A DNA stretch of 64,000 bases from Triglochin maritima (GCA_963682175.1 OY821786.1:35271501-35335500); one strand, 5' to 3'; shown: positions 1-15,200, counted from the first letter of the stretch. Numbers and translations are program-made. Notes: generated by a model from the letters alone, not told the origin.

Positions 1-59
1 TCACACTTTAATATGGTATTGAAGCCTAAAAAGTCCAACGACCTGCCCAACACTTTTAC

Positions 60-205
60 CTACTTTAAAACATACAAATGAGACCTCACATGTGTGAGGG
101 AGTCTAACATGACAATTCTTGTGACTTTTAAGGTCTTAGATACCTCCACTCATCACTTGTTGATTTCGAGTTGAACACCCACACTTTAATAACTTTTTTT
201 TCTTC
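60..205. repeat. Interspersed repeat fragment (copy A) in a VPS13 intron
   Basis: The stretch from about 150 to 205 (CTCCACTCATCACTTGTTGA, then an ACCCACACTTTAATA motif and a T-run) closely matches 15275-15345. Both copies sit in VPS13 introns and end in a T-rich tract. The second copy also carries a TCCCACGTCGGTTAA motif at its left side, which is common in plant LTR-type repeats. I do not assign a family. Confidence 0.45.
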
Positions 206-263
206 TTTTAATGAGGTTTGGATTTGATTGTAGGATATAAATGTTGCAATTCCATTGTTACAG

Positions 264-3200
264 GTTAGTGGGGCATGGTTTCTGTTCAAATCTGATTCAT
301 TTAACAAGAGCTTCATATGGGCAACACTTAAAGGTTTTGCTGTTATCGATGAGCGCGAGGGGACAAAGGAAGAATTCCGTCATGCTATTGGAAAGCATGA
401 GAGCATTGGTCGATTTCCTCTTGATTATGGTTTTCCGGTTGAGAAGCATGAATGTGCAGAGAAACATGACACTAAGTCTATACTAACTATGCTCATTCTC
501 GATGCGAAATTCACAGAATCATCAGCAAGTATTTCGTTGTGCATTCAGAGGCCACATTTACTCGTTGCACTAGATTTTTTACTAGCCATTGCAGAGTTCT
601 TTGTCCCAACACTTAGAGATTTACTTTCTGATGATGGCCTGGAGGATCCTCTGAAGGAGAATGGTGCAATCATCCTTGATAATCCTGTTTATACACAACC
701 GCTCACTGAATTTTCTCTATCGCCGAAGACCCCATTTATCATTGACGATGAAAGATTTGATCACTACATATATGATGGAAAAGGTGGAAATTTGTACCTA
801 AAAGATGGTCAGGGGAATAATCTTTCTCATGATAGCTTCAAAACTCTAATTTTTATAGGAAATGGGAAGACACTGCGGTTTAAGAATGTTGTTATTAAGG
901 TATTGTTGAGTTTCTTCATTCAAATATACTAATGATAATTCTGAGATTATATTTATATTCAGACAAAATTTTAATAATAATTTTCTGTGCAGAATGGCAA
1001 GTTCCTTGACTCTTGTATTTTCTTGGGAAGCAATAGCAGTTATTTAGCATCCATGGTTGATGATGTCATAATTGGAGAGGATTTGACTAATCTCATTACC
1101 ACTAATGAAAGGGCAAGAACTGGGGAATCACCACAACTAACTGTTAACCAGTCTGTTGGGATGGAATATCTTATTGACCTGCAGGTTCTAATTTGCCAAC
1201 TTCTAGTTTGTAATGAAAGGAAATATTGAATTCTTATAACATTCATTACATATTTCATATAATTTTCATAAATTATCTTGATCTATATGATTTAATTAAT
1301 TGTTGATTTGACATTCTGACCCTGCATGTATGTAATTTCATTTCTCCTTATTTTTGCAGAAAGAACATTATCTCTATTAACTTATTAGTGGTCCTTTTGT
1401 TCAATAACTTTCTGCAGGCCATTGGTCCAGAACTAACATTTTATAACACATCAAAAGATGTTGGTGAATCATTGTTAATGTCAAACAAACTTCTGCATGC
1501 AGAGATGGATGTGTTATGTAGGTAAGCTTCCTCCAGATAGTAGCTTTTGGTCTTCCTTCTTCTGTACTGGTTCAATCGATTTCTTTTGAATTATATGATC
1601 ATGGTGATGATTTGTAGCCCTTGATTCTTATATTTATTCAATTGAATAATGTCACATCATGTTGTCATGTATAAAACAGTTGAAAAGTAACACTTCACTT
1701 TTCATACCAACGTATCTCGATCATAGGCAACGTTTGGCAACGGGTGTTGCATCAAGTTGGAGACTCCAACATTCCAGTGGCTTAAAAAAAGGATTCCACG
1801 CAGTGTTGGGGAACAAGTATAAAAACTGACCAACACCCTAACTCTGCCTTTTGTGGGATTTCACTTCGGTGCAGAATTGCATGTAAGAAATCCCATTGCC
1901 AACGCCCTACGACAATGCCAGTTTGTTGTTGAAAAATTTCTTTAACTTGGAAAATTGCAACAACAACAAAAAAACCAACGCTGGGAACCAAATGTGTCTT
2001 ATTATTTAATGTCATAATGATCTCAGTTAAACATGCTTTTGCAGAGGACCACTCTGACACAACGAATTTCGCTCTTTTTTGAACCTTCTGATTAAATTCG
2101 TTGCCTCAGGTTTAGGTGGCCTTCAATTTGTATTCTGTAGTAAACTAGTAATTACATCCTTTTGTCCTTTCTATGGATTTATGTTTCTGTTCACCGTGTG
2201 GGTTTATGTATATACTCAATAAACTAGGAAGGGCATGGTCATATGGCATTTACGAAATTAAGTTGGTTGTAACTTATTTTTGCTCAACTTTGCAGCCTTA
2301 AAATGAGCGGTGAGAACACTGAGATCACTGGAAATCTTTGTGGCCTGAAAGTGGAATGCAATGGCATCAGAGTTTTGGAGCCATTTGATGCTGAAGTGAA
2401 GTTTTCAAATATTTCTGGCAGAACGAAAATTATCTTTTCTGGTTCAGATGTACTCATGAACTTTTCCTTTAGCATATTGAGACTCTTCCTAGCCATTCAA
2501 GAAGATATTTTGACATTTGTAAGAATGACATCAAAGAAGATCTCAGTAACATGCTCCCAGTTTGATAAAGTTGCAACTATCCAGTGTAAGATTTGATACT
2601 GGTCATAATTTTCACTTGCTTACGTTGGTTATTCAGATCCTACATTTGCAGACAAGAAGGGGCCAAGCTATTCTTTTTGGAGACCATGTGCACCACCAGG
2701 CTTTGCTATTCTTGGGGATTGCTTAACACCATCGTTTGTATTTTTATTGCAATTAAAATCAATTATTTGTTACTGTCTTTTCTAAAATTATGGTTTTTTA
2801 ATGATTCCTTAGGAATAAGCCTCCATCCAGTGGTGTTCTTGCTGTGAACACAAGCTTCATAAAGGTTAGAAGGCCTATTTCTTTCAAGCAGATTTGGCCA
2901 CCTTTGCGCGCTGATGCTATTGGAGATGATTGTGCTTCAACCAGCTATTCTGGCTGTTCCATATGGTTTCCTCAAGCACCACATGGCTATCTATCAATGG
3001 GCTGTGTTGTTTCAGCAGGAAGAAATGAACCACCTCTCTCATCATCATTTTGCATCTTGGCTTCTTTAGTTTGTCCTTGCTCCTTCAGGGATTGTATTTA
3101 CCTCAACATAGATGAATTGTATGTTTTGTCTTCCAGCAAAGTCAATTGAATTTTCCCCCAATGTTTTGAATATGTTCTTATATATGCTGATTTTCATGTC

Positions 3201-6200
3201 AGAGATGTGAGTTTGGCATTTTGGCGAGTTCGAAACTCCTTTGGATCTTTCTTGCCTACATATCCTAGTAATACAAAAGTAAATGGTAAAGCTTATGAGC
3301 TTCGTCAGTTGCGCATACAGAACTTGGATAAGTTTACCAACTCGGTTTGTTTGGATTCTCATGGCAATTGTCGTGTCCATGATAATGATCAACTTCAAAG
3401 ACCACCTCTATCACCTAGTCAGATGTTTGAAGCTGTGGCTAGTTTCAAGCTGATTTGGTGGAATCAAGGTGCTCCAAACCAGAAGAAACTTTCTATCTGG
3501 CGTCCAATTCTTTCAAGTGGAACAATTTATTTTGGTGATGTCGCAGTCCAGGGGTACATCATGTCCTCTTACTTATTGTAGTTTTTATTTGCTGATTGTT
3601 TTTTAACATTACTTATCTAACATTCTAAATGTAGTTATGAACCTCCAAATACTTGTTATGTACTGCGCAATTCTGGTGATGAATCTCTCGTCAAACCTCC
3701 ACTTGATTTTCAACTTGTTGCGAAAATCAATAAATACAAGAGGATAGAGAGTATCTGCATGTGGCTGCCCCAAGCCCCTCCTGGATACGTTTCGCTTGGC
3801 TGTATAGCATCCAAGGGCTCACCTAAGCTTGATGACTTCAGTTCATTGAGATGTGTGCGTAGTGATATGGTAACTGGTGATCAATTTCCTGAAGAAAGCA
3901 TTTGGGATACTAGGGATACTAAGATCTCAAAAGAATCTTTTAGCATGTGGAGCATTGGTAATGAGGTTGGCACTTTTGTTGTCCGTAGAGGATTCAAAAA
4001 GCCCCCGAAGAGATATGCATTAGTATTAACCCACCAAAGTGTGTCGAGCAGCTTGGATAATATAGTCATTGATGCAAAAATCAATGTCTTATCTGCAGCT
4101 GTATATGATGATTATGGAGGACTGGTGAGACCTCAATGTATAGAATGAAATGAATTCATTGATTCACTGTGATAGTTGCCTGTTTAAGTTTTTGACTTAT
4201 CTTAGGTTGTAGCTCGTATTCTCCTATACCATTTTAAGACTTGGTTATCCTACTTTGGCTATTTTTCAGATGGTTCCTCTGTTTAATATTTCTCTGTCCA
4301 GTATTGGTTTCAACTTGCATGGAAGACCTGATTACTTGAACTCAAATGTGAACTTCTCTTTAAATGGGAGATCTTATAATGATAAATATGATGCTTGGGA
4401 GCCTATTATTGAACCAGTTGATGCCTTTTTAAGGTAAGGTTTGGTTTCACTTGCAGTTTCTGTTTATTTCAGTTATTTGACATAACTAGAGTTTACAGCT
4501 GACAAACTTTAAAGCACCCTAAAGATGGTAGCATTCATGCTTTTGACAACCTATTATCTAGCAAACAACTGCACTCTTAGACTGATATTTTCTTCTATGT
4601 ATATATACAACTCTTTTGTTCTTATGATGCAATATTTCACCATCGGGAATAGTTCTTGTTTTCCACCCTATCATAAGTATATAAAGAAAGTGTTCAGTCA
4701 ATTGAAGTGGATCACTACAACTGAGAGATTGGATGTTAGGCTGCAACTTGTTCCACTTTCCTCTTTTAAAATAGCAAAACACATGTAGGAGTTACATGCA
4801 ATGCATGTATTCAATTTGAATCACATTGAAGGATAATATATTTTTACAACCTGATTTCTCGGCTAATCTTTTATTCAACTTGACCTAGTTAACTTCTAGC
4901 CGTAAATTCTCGGTGAAATCCCTATCTGGAACCCTAATTGGCCCAGGTCCTTCTTTGGACATCGAATTGTTGATTTGGAACAAGACTGCGCCACACAGTC
5001 TGTTTTCTAGCTTGTCTTATTTGCTGTGGTAAGACCCTCACAAAGATTGCTCTGAAATCCAGAGGGGTGGTTTCTGGTGAGTCGGTGTCCATTATGTGGT
5101 GGGAGGAGGAATCTAATTATCACCTATCCAGATCATGTGATACAGCGAAGACCTTCGAAATTAGGAAAGGAAGATTTGGTTGTTGGCCAAACTTTCATAG
5201 TTTCTGGAAATCTTGAATGATTGGATTTCCTAGTGGAGCAAATAGTGAAGCCAGAAAACTTGTAGCCAATCTTTTCTTTTCTTTTTTGTGGACCTGCGTC
5301 TATGGCCTATAGACTTGGTTTTTTTTTCCTGGCCCATGGGTCTGGTTTTCATTGTCTTTTGTTTAGGTCTATTTTTTTCGATCTATTTTTTTGTCCTCTT
5401 GTATCCCCTTTTTTACTCCTATTAATGATAAAAAAAACCTAGTAAAGTTCCCAAACTTGATGGATAATGTGGCTTCACAAGAATGCAGTGGAAGTAAAGC
5501 TACAAATACTTTACCTTGGAGATTAATTAATGATTTATGAATTTCTCTCTTTTCCATTTCAGGAACTAACAAATAAGTGTTTCTCAATTGATCTATCATT
5601 GTTGTAACTTTTTTTATTCCTTATTGACTTTCAACCTAAACAGGTTAATTTGAAGTTCAGTTTCTTATTTTTTTGACCTATGTTGTTGACCAGGTACCAG
5701 TATGATGTGAACTCCCCAGGTGCTAACTCGCAGTTACGAATGACATCAACAGGAGACTTAAACTTAAATGTTTCTACATCTAACATAAATACAATTTTAC
5801 AAGCTTATTCTAGCTGGAATAATCTTGGTCAAGTTCACAAATCTTACAAAAATAAAGTAAGTCTTTGATTCAATGATTCTAACCGGAAACGTTAACACCA
5901 CTTTTTTTTTGTAGATCTTATGTTCTTTGACACTTCACATTTTTATTTATTAAATATTTGTAATTTCTAGTTTGTAGAGGTATTCAAAATAACTAGTTTT
6001 GGAGCTTAGTTGTGCACATTGGCAATTAAGCACATGGCAATATTCATAATTCATACAGATCCAATGTAGAATCTCCATGTTCTTTCGAGCATTGTTTGAA
6101 AACCCGGACCGGTTGGGCCGCGAACCGGGGCGCTGGCCGGTCTGGTCAGGCCTCCAAAACCGTCTGGGGCGGTCACTTGCCCGACCAGAAAGATAGATGC

Positions 6201-9200
6201 ATAATAGATATATAAGGTTGGATTTGTTATACAACAGCTGAAATCATGAGAAAACAAATGGTCTGATCAAAAGCATATTGCGTTAGAGCTCATTCTACCT
6301 TTTGGCGAGCATTCTATGTTGAAAGTTAAATTAGGTACCAGGATCAATAAAAAAAGAAAAGAAAAGGTACCAGGCTGTAATATAGTAATATAGTCTACAT
6401 GTAACATGTTGTGTAATAGACATTATTGAGGTGGATAATTTATTTGTTTATTCTCTCACTACCCTCAAGTTGGAGTCTATATATCTATGAATATTTTGAA
6501 ATTCAATAAATTTCAAACTTTCAAATATGAACATTTTAGATCAACGGTAAGATTATCTAGAATCAACCTAAAATTCTAATGTGTTGTAGCTCAAGGGATA
6601 AGGATACATCATACATATGATCTAGTTTGATTAAAAAACTTTGACCTCAAAAGTGGCCTAATTTGAATTTCCATAGACATGTTTGCTATAAGGCCTCCCA
6701 TAGCTGACATTTTGATTTTTGATCCGGAGGTATGATTCAATTTAGAAATTCCAATCCAAAGTTTTGGTTTGTTATACGGCAGTTAGATTATAAGAAACAC
6801 ATGACGGTTCACTAGGAACCGCGACTCATTCATTCAATATGTTCTTATCTATGTTTTGAGTGTTTTATGATGAAAAATTATATTTAAAATTGGTTATATC
6901 TAGTAACAATTAAAAAGTTAATATACCTAAATATTTTTATGTAACAGTAGGACAAAGTGATTTAAGTCACAGGCTTAACCTGAGACGAGGGGTTTTCATT
7001 ATTCATTATTGCTGATCAAGTGAGGGGTTCTGTGAGTTATATTTTTAAAAAGTGTTTAGGTCTTGAACTCTTAATATATTTCTTTTCTCATTTGCTCTCA
7101 GGAAATGCAGCCCACATTGTACGGTGGAGTGTCTGATGTGCATCACAAGACAAACTATCATATCATTCCTCAAAACAAACTAGGGCAGGATGTATTTGTA
7201 AGAGATACTGAGGTGAATAAATACTCAATCATTTTCACGATGCCATCTGGTGACAATAAACCAATAAAGGTTCCAGTATCAAAAAATTTGTTGAATTCTC
7301 ACTTGGAAGGCAAAACAAGTAGATTATCCCGGTTAATGGTTCCAGTAGTCATTTCTTGTGCTGAGGTTTGTTTTCTAACTTTGGGATTTCTTTTTCTTTT
7401 CTTTTTTAATTTTATTGTAACTATTGTTGTATCATCCTATTTATAGTAGCATTTGATATGAATAAGGTTTAAAATACAAGAACAAAACCTTTAATTCATA
7501 ACTAGTTGGGGTAGACTAGAAATGAACTCAAAAGAATCACAGTTCAGACACGTGGATAACCTTCTTCCACGCACACCTATACAATGCCTGAGAATGATCC
7601 AATCTTTTAGGCCTATGTCAATTGCTTCTTCCCAAGTTAACCTTGATCTGCCTCTCCACCTTTTAAAATAAATCTATAAAAATATCTTAATGATGAAACT
7701 TCATTGCCCATTGCAATTTTTTATGATAGAACCTTAGTATATTATACCCGTATATCATGTATTCCATTTCGTCCAAACCATGTTTGTGTAATAGACATGG
7801 GTTGAGTAATTATAATTGAGTTGATTACATTTTAATGTGATTGGATTACCATCTCATTGAGGTCATCCAATTGCCTTGAGAGGGTGTAATTGGATTACGG
7901 AATAATTGAAACATTGAGTTCTCTCAATCAATCAAGGAAATGTAATCAGTAGTTTAATTAGATTGCATTACAACTTTGATTATGGTGAACCAAATGTAGC
8001 ATTAATGTATTATTATACAAGCTTTTCTTCATGTCCCATGTTACTCTAATAATGAAATATTTATGAAATAAGTTTGGAGTGTTAATATTCTGACGGTACT
8101 TTTGTGCATGATATCCAACAAAATTTAATGAATAAAGAATAAGCTTTTTTTCCAATGGTATCAGAAATGAACCAAAATTCTTGACCACGATATAAGTTAT
8201 AAACTATTCAGACTCATCCTATGTTTGATATCTGAAACGAAAGGAAAATCCTTGACCATGACCTTTGTTCAAGCTCTTCATTAATGATTTAAGCAGGGTT
8301 TTGTAATAATCTGACACGGTATTGACTTATCTTGCATGCTTTATGACCCTTTGTCTGGGTTACGCTGCTTAGTCCTGGTTCATAGAAATCGTAGGCCAAA
8401 GAAGACACCTACTAGCTAAAATTGTACGTCTCTTAGTTGCACAGCACTATATCGTACTTAAATACAAAAGTTTGACCTATTCACCACTTTATCCCTAGCT
8501 TGGGATACACACCTTGTAACATTTTGGTGGAGTAACATTTTGTCAATTTCACATGGATCTCCTCAAAGAAAGTCTTCTTGAACAAGTATCCAATTAAGTT
8601 GATGAAAGCATGAGTCGAGAATGCACATATGGATGACGACCTGTTTTTTGTTCTTGGAGGCTTATTTATAAGAAGGAAAATCAAGTGAGGCGTTCTTCCA
8701 TAAACTTGTAGGTGTATTCTTGTTGGACGTTGCACGCTTAAAAGTTAACATAAGATGAACCCTTTGTCACTGCAAGTTTTGAATTCCAGGACTCTTTTGC
8801 TTCGTCTTTTTTCACAATTTTGACGTCACCTTATACAATTTACATGTGTTTAGCATCATCGTTTGGTTGATGCAAGTTTTTCTTTACATGATGAAATATT
8901 GTTCTCCATTTTGATTTTCAATGTTACCAACATTTTTGAATGTTATTGTCTTCCCAAACATTCATTTGTTATGTTTGCAGTTACCTGCAGGTAGAGGGTT
9001 AAGCAAGAGTCAATATATAGTGATTGTTCGTCTCTTGTTAAATCAACCCAACATGTCACCATCAGACCAACAAAGGGCAAGGACATGTGGTGCCATCCCA
9101 GAAAAAGATTCAAGTTCGGGAGCACTTGTAGTAAAATGGGATGAGATATTTTTCTTCAAAGTAGACATTCCGGTATGTATTATGCAGTGTTCCATTCATT

Positions 9201-12200
9201 ACTTGCATCCCTTGGCATTTTTTGGTTTTTCTTTAGTGTTGTTTCTACATCGCTTAGTGAAGTTAGATGCTAGGAATAATTCAAATTCAAGATGGTATTA
9301 TTTTGTTTATTCTTCCATTGCCCCTAATTTTCTTCCACCTAAACTGGTCATGAAGCTCACTGCTGATTACATAAACTTTTCACCTAAGCAACAACAGTTT
9401 CAGTTTGGTTTCTCTGTCTCAATTTGAAGGGACAGATACCAATATGTCCCTCATGTGTCTTGTTTTTCTTATCTTATGAAAATAAGGAACAATTTAAAAC
9501 AATTATGTGTTAGATCATTGTTTCCTATCATAAGTCAAAATCCAGTCTGTGTGAGATCATGTTTTATGTATATGTTAGCGGGTAGAGCAGACTTTTGTCT
9601 CGCCAAAGTCCAGTCTGTCTCGCTCAGCACTCTACTACTGCCTGGCCTCCCAGCACTTACGCCTTGTCTTGCCTTACTCGTGCCTTGCTTTGGCTAGTCC
9701 GAGCTGCCTCAGTGGTGTTGTTTGTGGTGCTCCTTCTGATAATTCATCGGGAACACACCCGTGTCATGCACATGGGCAGATCCATTTAGAAGGTTGTGGG
9801 GGCACATGCCTTCACTGAGTTTTGCAAAAAATGTCATAAATAATAGTAATTTATCTATTCTTTAAAAAAAGTAATTTATCTATAATATTTGTGGTAATAT
9901 GAGGACAGTAATGGAGAATTTTGAAATGTTATAAAAATATTGAAAACCCATATGACTTATGTCATTGTTAGTTTAGGAATTGAGTAACTTTAACATTTTA
10001 TAAAAAAAAGAAAGAAAGACTGTCACTTATTTAAGATAATTCAGAGTTTTCATTAAGATTTATCAGTAATGTAAGTTATTTTTGAGTTTGTGATTGGAAT
10101 TTTCGGAAGTTTAATTTAGTTTACTATTCATTATAAATAAATAATTTGCAAGTTGTGAGCTGAGATTAGTTTGTCATGCTCAGTTTATATATGGATTTTA
10201 ACTAATTATCATTGAGAATTTGTTTTATCAGTTCTTGTTTGATGAATTGTTGAAGTTTGCAATAGTTGATCGCTAAAACTTTGTATTTGACTATTTTTTG
10301 TGGTCGTTTACCAAGGTAAGATGGAAAGGTCTTATAAAAGATAAACCAACTGTTGTCGAATCATTTGTTGGAGTCCGTGAGCATAATACTAGGAAGGCGA
10401 GAAAATAATCAAAGAAAAATAATAAATGCTTCTCATATTCTCGATGAGCTTTTTATACAATGGCAAACAACCTAGTATAATAGAATATCCTGTAAAGTTT
10501 TTCCCCCTCGTATAATTTTCTAGACCCGCCACTGGTTATGCACTTCTTACCTTCCTTTGACCCCTTCCTGAGTGGTCTAGTCTCACCTAGTCTAGTGAAC
10601 TTCTGGGCCCATCCTTCAAGGGGTTTACATCTAGCCTATAGAGCATTTCTAATTTACTAATTTGAAGGAAGAAGTATTTTTGATCTATCTTTGTGCTTCT
10701 ATAATCCTCTATACTCGTAGATTTTTTTTATCGTAGCACCTGAGACGATGCAAAACTTACGGAATTTCTGAGTTGTTAGAATAAACTTTTGTTTGGTTTA
10801 ACGTGTATATCTATCAAATAATCGTATTAACAGATCAACATGTTGTTTTTGACGTGTATATCTATCAAATAATCGTATGACTCCTACAAGGATCAAAGTG
10901 TCATTGTACTATGAAAAACAGGATACATCTGATATGAATTACATATTGCACACATCCGGCCAATCCTTGTATGTCCACACATCCAATGCAACATCTCCTT
11001 TGTGGTTTAGTTTTTTTCTTTTAAATTTCAAGTTATCAACAAGCATAAATTGATGTCAGCATATTCCAAGGATAAGTGGATAATTTACATCTAACCGCCA
11101 AGATAATTTGGATGAATATACCCATACCACAAACGTTTGACTTTAAATGAGTTTTTCCTTTTCCGGATGGGTTTTATTAATTGGCTTTAATATTTGTGGG
11201 TTCTGAATTAATATGCCAAACATTTACTTTTTGAATGTTGTGATCAAAATTGTCGGATAAATAACGTTTAGGACCGCCCCAAAGAACCAGGAAAAATAAT
11301 AAACATAGGACTAGAAAAATTCATTTTTCTTTTTCAAAAAGATGAACGGTTGTGATAAAAAATGTAAGACAAATAACTGGTTAGGATTATATTAAAGGAC
11401 TTGGAAAAATAATGAAGGTAGGTAGTTATTTACATGACAATACAGAACTAGCACAGATGTTTATGATTTTTTTGCTTCTGTTTTCTAAAATTGCAATGTT
11501 AATTTTGCAGGAGCATTATGTACTGGAGTTTGTTGTTGTTGACTTGGGAAATGGTACTTGTTTATCCTGTGATCGTGTTTTTTATGGTTTCAGTGGCCTT
11601 TTATAGAGTACGACCTATATCTCTTAATAATCTACTTTGGATAGGTCAGCCAATTGGGCTACATTCTGCTCCTCTATGTGAAATAGCATACAAACTTGCT
11701 CCTTGTTCAGAGTCGTGTGGTAATAGAAGTGGCTCTTTTAGGCCGCTGTCAGCAATAAATTCCACGGTTAGTATTCTTTATAATGGTTATAATTGATCCA
11801 TCTAATTTTTCTAGTAGGATCGGTGCTTGTGTATTTTTTCTAACGATGGTCTTGCGGAATATGATATATGAATCTCTGTATATCTGACTTTAGGTTAATC
11901 ATCTATGGAACATGTATTGTGTATCACAGCACAGTAAGCTGGAAAAAAAGAAGCATGTTAGGGTAGTATTCTGTGTGATGATTGATTTTCAAAACGTAAA
12001 CTGATTATGAGAATCTTTCCATTTCATCATACATATTTTCTATGATATAAACAAGTAGGTTACACTTTTAGAATATTACTAGATGGCTCACAAATAGTGA
12101 AAATATACAAAAAAGTTGAAATTTTAAAAATCATAGAAATATATCCGAAAAACTTTTAGAACAACTTTTTGTTTTCATTTTGGTGACCACTACACCTCTG

Positions 12201-15200
12201 TAATGTTTATGGACCTTTTATGTAGTTCTGCAGCTGCGCGCATTGTTTTGATGAATTGCAAATTCACATGCGTAGCATATAATTCCCTCAATAGTCTTTC
12301 TTGATGGTCCTAAACCCTTATACATGATTTCATAATGAGTGCAACTTTAAAAATCGAATCGGTTCGGTCAAATTTCAGTGCATTTAAGATGCCAACCTGA
12401 AAAAAAATTCTTGAGCAGGCAGCTGATGAAGTCAAATAACAAAAACGATTTAGACATGTTTACATTGTGAAAGAAATTTGGGGTCGCTTAAGTGGTGTTC
12501 TGTCTACTAATTCCAATTCTGCAGCTTTTTTATGAAACACTCCATTTTGTTAAAACCTGCTTTACATATCATTGGTATTTCAGTCCTAAAAATCACTTCT
12601 AACTGAAACAGAAATAATTTTCAGAGCTCTGGAAATAGCAGTTAAGTTCCTAGTCATCTCTTGTTCAGTTGTTCTCTTATTCTGAATCAAAAAAATATTG
12701 TATTGCATTGTGCCTTGGAAATATTGAGATACAGTTCTTCCATATCATTTGTCTTGCAAAATTAAATTGATATGGCTGCTAAGGAAACACAATCGTTTTG
12801 TTGGTGAGTTTTTACATAGAACCACAACATTCATGGCCTTTTGATTCACATGATATTAACATTAACATTCAAATTTTCAATATTAAATGATCTTCAAATC
12901 ATACTAATATACCTACTCATCACCAATCCTTGTGAGTGTACTTTTATTGGGTTGGATTAGAATTGTTTCGTCCTGGATGACCAGTCAATACGATTTAAAC
13001 AGCAATTGTATAATGTTCAGAAGTTTGCACATGCAAACTATGCAAAACACAAAAATTATGCCGTTGTGCAACACAGCTTGCAAAATGCTTCACATAGAAA
13101 AGCTTATGAGAAAAAACAAAAGAAAATTTTAACTTCTACCAAATTATGCCAAACTATATGAACTGGTTGACATTCTGCAATAATTCATGTAAGTAGCATA
13201 TGCCAATGGGCATGTACAGTGATTGCATATGCCAATTTGCTCCTTTATGCGGCATAAGCAGCATGAAATGTTGGATATTAGTGTATGATAAACAATGCTA
13301 ATATGGTGTGTTTTTTTACTTGGCTAAATCGTACTTCTATTACTAAAGATGTCTTATTTGCAGAGAGACCATACCATTCAAGGAGATAAAAATCCAAAGG
13401 ATAAGGGAAGGATTAAATTTGCCGTATTTCTTCCATCAGAAAATGAAAGTGATGAGCAAAGAATTAGCAGCAGTAAGCCAGGGTTTATTCAAATAAGTCC
13501 TGCTAGAGACGGACCATGGACTACTGTAAGACTAAATTATGCGACACATGCAGCATGTTGGAGATTTGGCAATGATGTTGTTGCCAGTGAGTTAACTGTG
13601 ACAAATGGAACTAGATATGTTAACATAAGATCACTGGTATCGGTCATAAATAATACTGATTTCCTGATGGATGTGTGCCTCAAATCCAAAAGGTCTATTG
13701 AGACACTGAACTCGACAAATAACAGCGATGAGCATATAGATGAAGATGTTGGTGGTTGTATATATGAGACAGACGAAAATTTTGAGATAGAGAAATTCAT
13801 GCCATCTATTGGGTGGAGTAGTGATTCTTCTGGTCCACCACTTGCACATAAACATGCTTCCCACTCTTCATCTGGTGGTGGATGTGAGGTGAGAAAATAT
13901 TTTACGAAGATTTTTGCGGTTTCTAAATTGGCAATGCATACATTACACCTCTATTGTTTCTATATTTTTGTCTTACTTGCTCATGGCTTTATCAGGATTT
14001 GTTTATGCCTGACCTTTTTCATCCTGAAGCTTATTCATTTGTTGAATTATTTTTTTATGGTTTGATGAGAAACAATTGTAGAATATAACAAGTATCCATT
14101 ATGCTTGTATTGGATCTTTCTGTTTCATTGTTGTTTTCATGCAAAAATTTGATTGCTTTTGCAACTGAAATTATTTCTGATACTACCCAACTTTTCTAGC
14201 ATAAAAGGGATTTATACTTGATCTTTGATATTTTCGTATATTTGTTGGCTTGGTTGGTTTTATTTTAACTTTGGAAGTAGTTCCCATGGGAATAATAGGG
14301 TTGTAAATGGGATGGGCCGACACAAATTTTTGTCTCACCGCTACCCGTCTTGCTTAAGTTAAGTGGTAAATGGGACGGGACAAAATAACGACCACCACTA
14401 CCTGCCCCCACCGAAGGATGGGTTAGGCAGATGCGGGGCAGGTTAGAAGGGTTAAGTAGGTTGGTTGGGTTGAGTCTTTAGATTTTGTATTTTTCTGAAT
14501 TAAACCATATAAAACCATAACAAATTCATATAGGGTTAATTAAAGTTTGTCCCTGAATTATGCTTTGATGTCACTTTAAAAGGTGATATCATATATATAA
14601 CCAAAAAAAACTAGATAGCAAAAATGCGTATGACATCATCTAGTTTCATAACATATAAACACTTAAATAAACCACAATCCAAAGTGCATGTCACAAGAAA
14701 TAAAAACCATACAAAAAGTTCATACGGTTCTTACTTTGTTTCATTGTTTTTGTTATAAGAGTTGTTTGTTAAAAGTTAATGTTAAACTTAAAGGTAGGAT
14801 TAGTGTAAATGCATTATGTATAATAGTCTTTATCAAGTGTAATTTGGTTAATTTAAAGTCCTAATACTAAACTCTTAATTATATATTTATAATAGAACAT
14901 ATATTTATTAGACAATAAATAAATTTTAAGCAGATGGCGGGTTGAGTGGGGTGAGTTGAGTTGAGAGACCACCGCAACGTGCCCCATTTATTAAGCGGGT
15001 TGGCGATGTTAATTTGTTATGATTTTTCGGCTGTAACCCACCTTATGTGGAGCAAGACAGAGTGGGGCGGTGGGCCGCCCCATTTACCTCCCTGTGGGAA
15101 CCATGATTGTTGTTGATGAGTTTCATCCCGAGTCTACCTCAACTATTTTGGATTAGAGGCTTCGTTGTTGTTTGAAAATTGTACTTAGTGGTAGTATGCT

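Noticed and set aside
4890..5440. Possible 5'-truncated LINE in a VPS13 intron
   Set aside because: Only a short A-run after a T/C-rich tract supports it. No reverse-transcriptase-like residues are seen.
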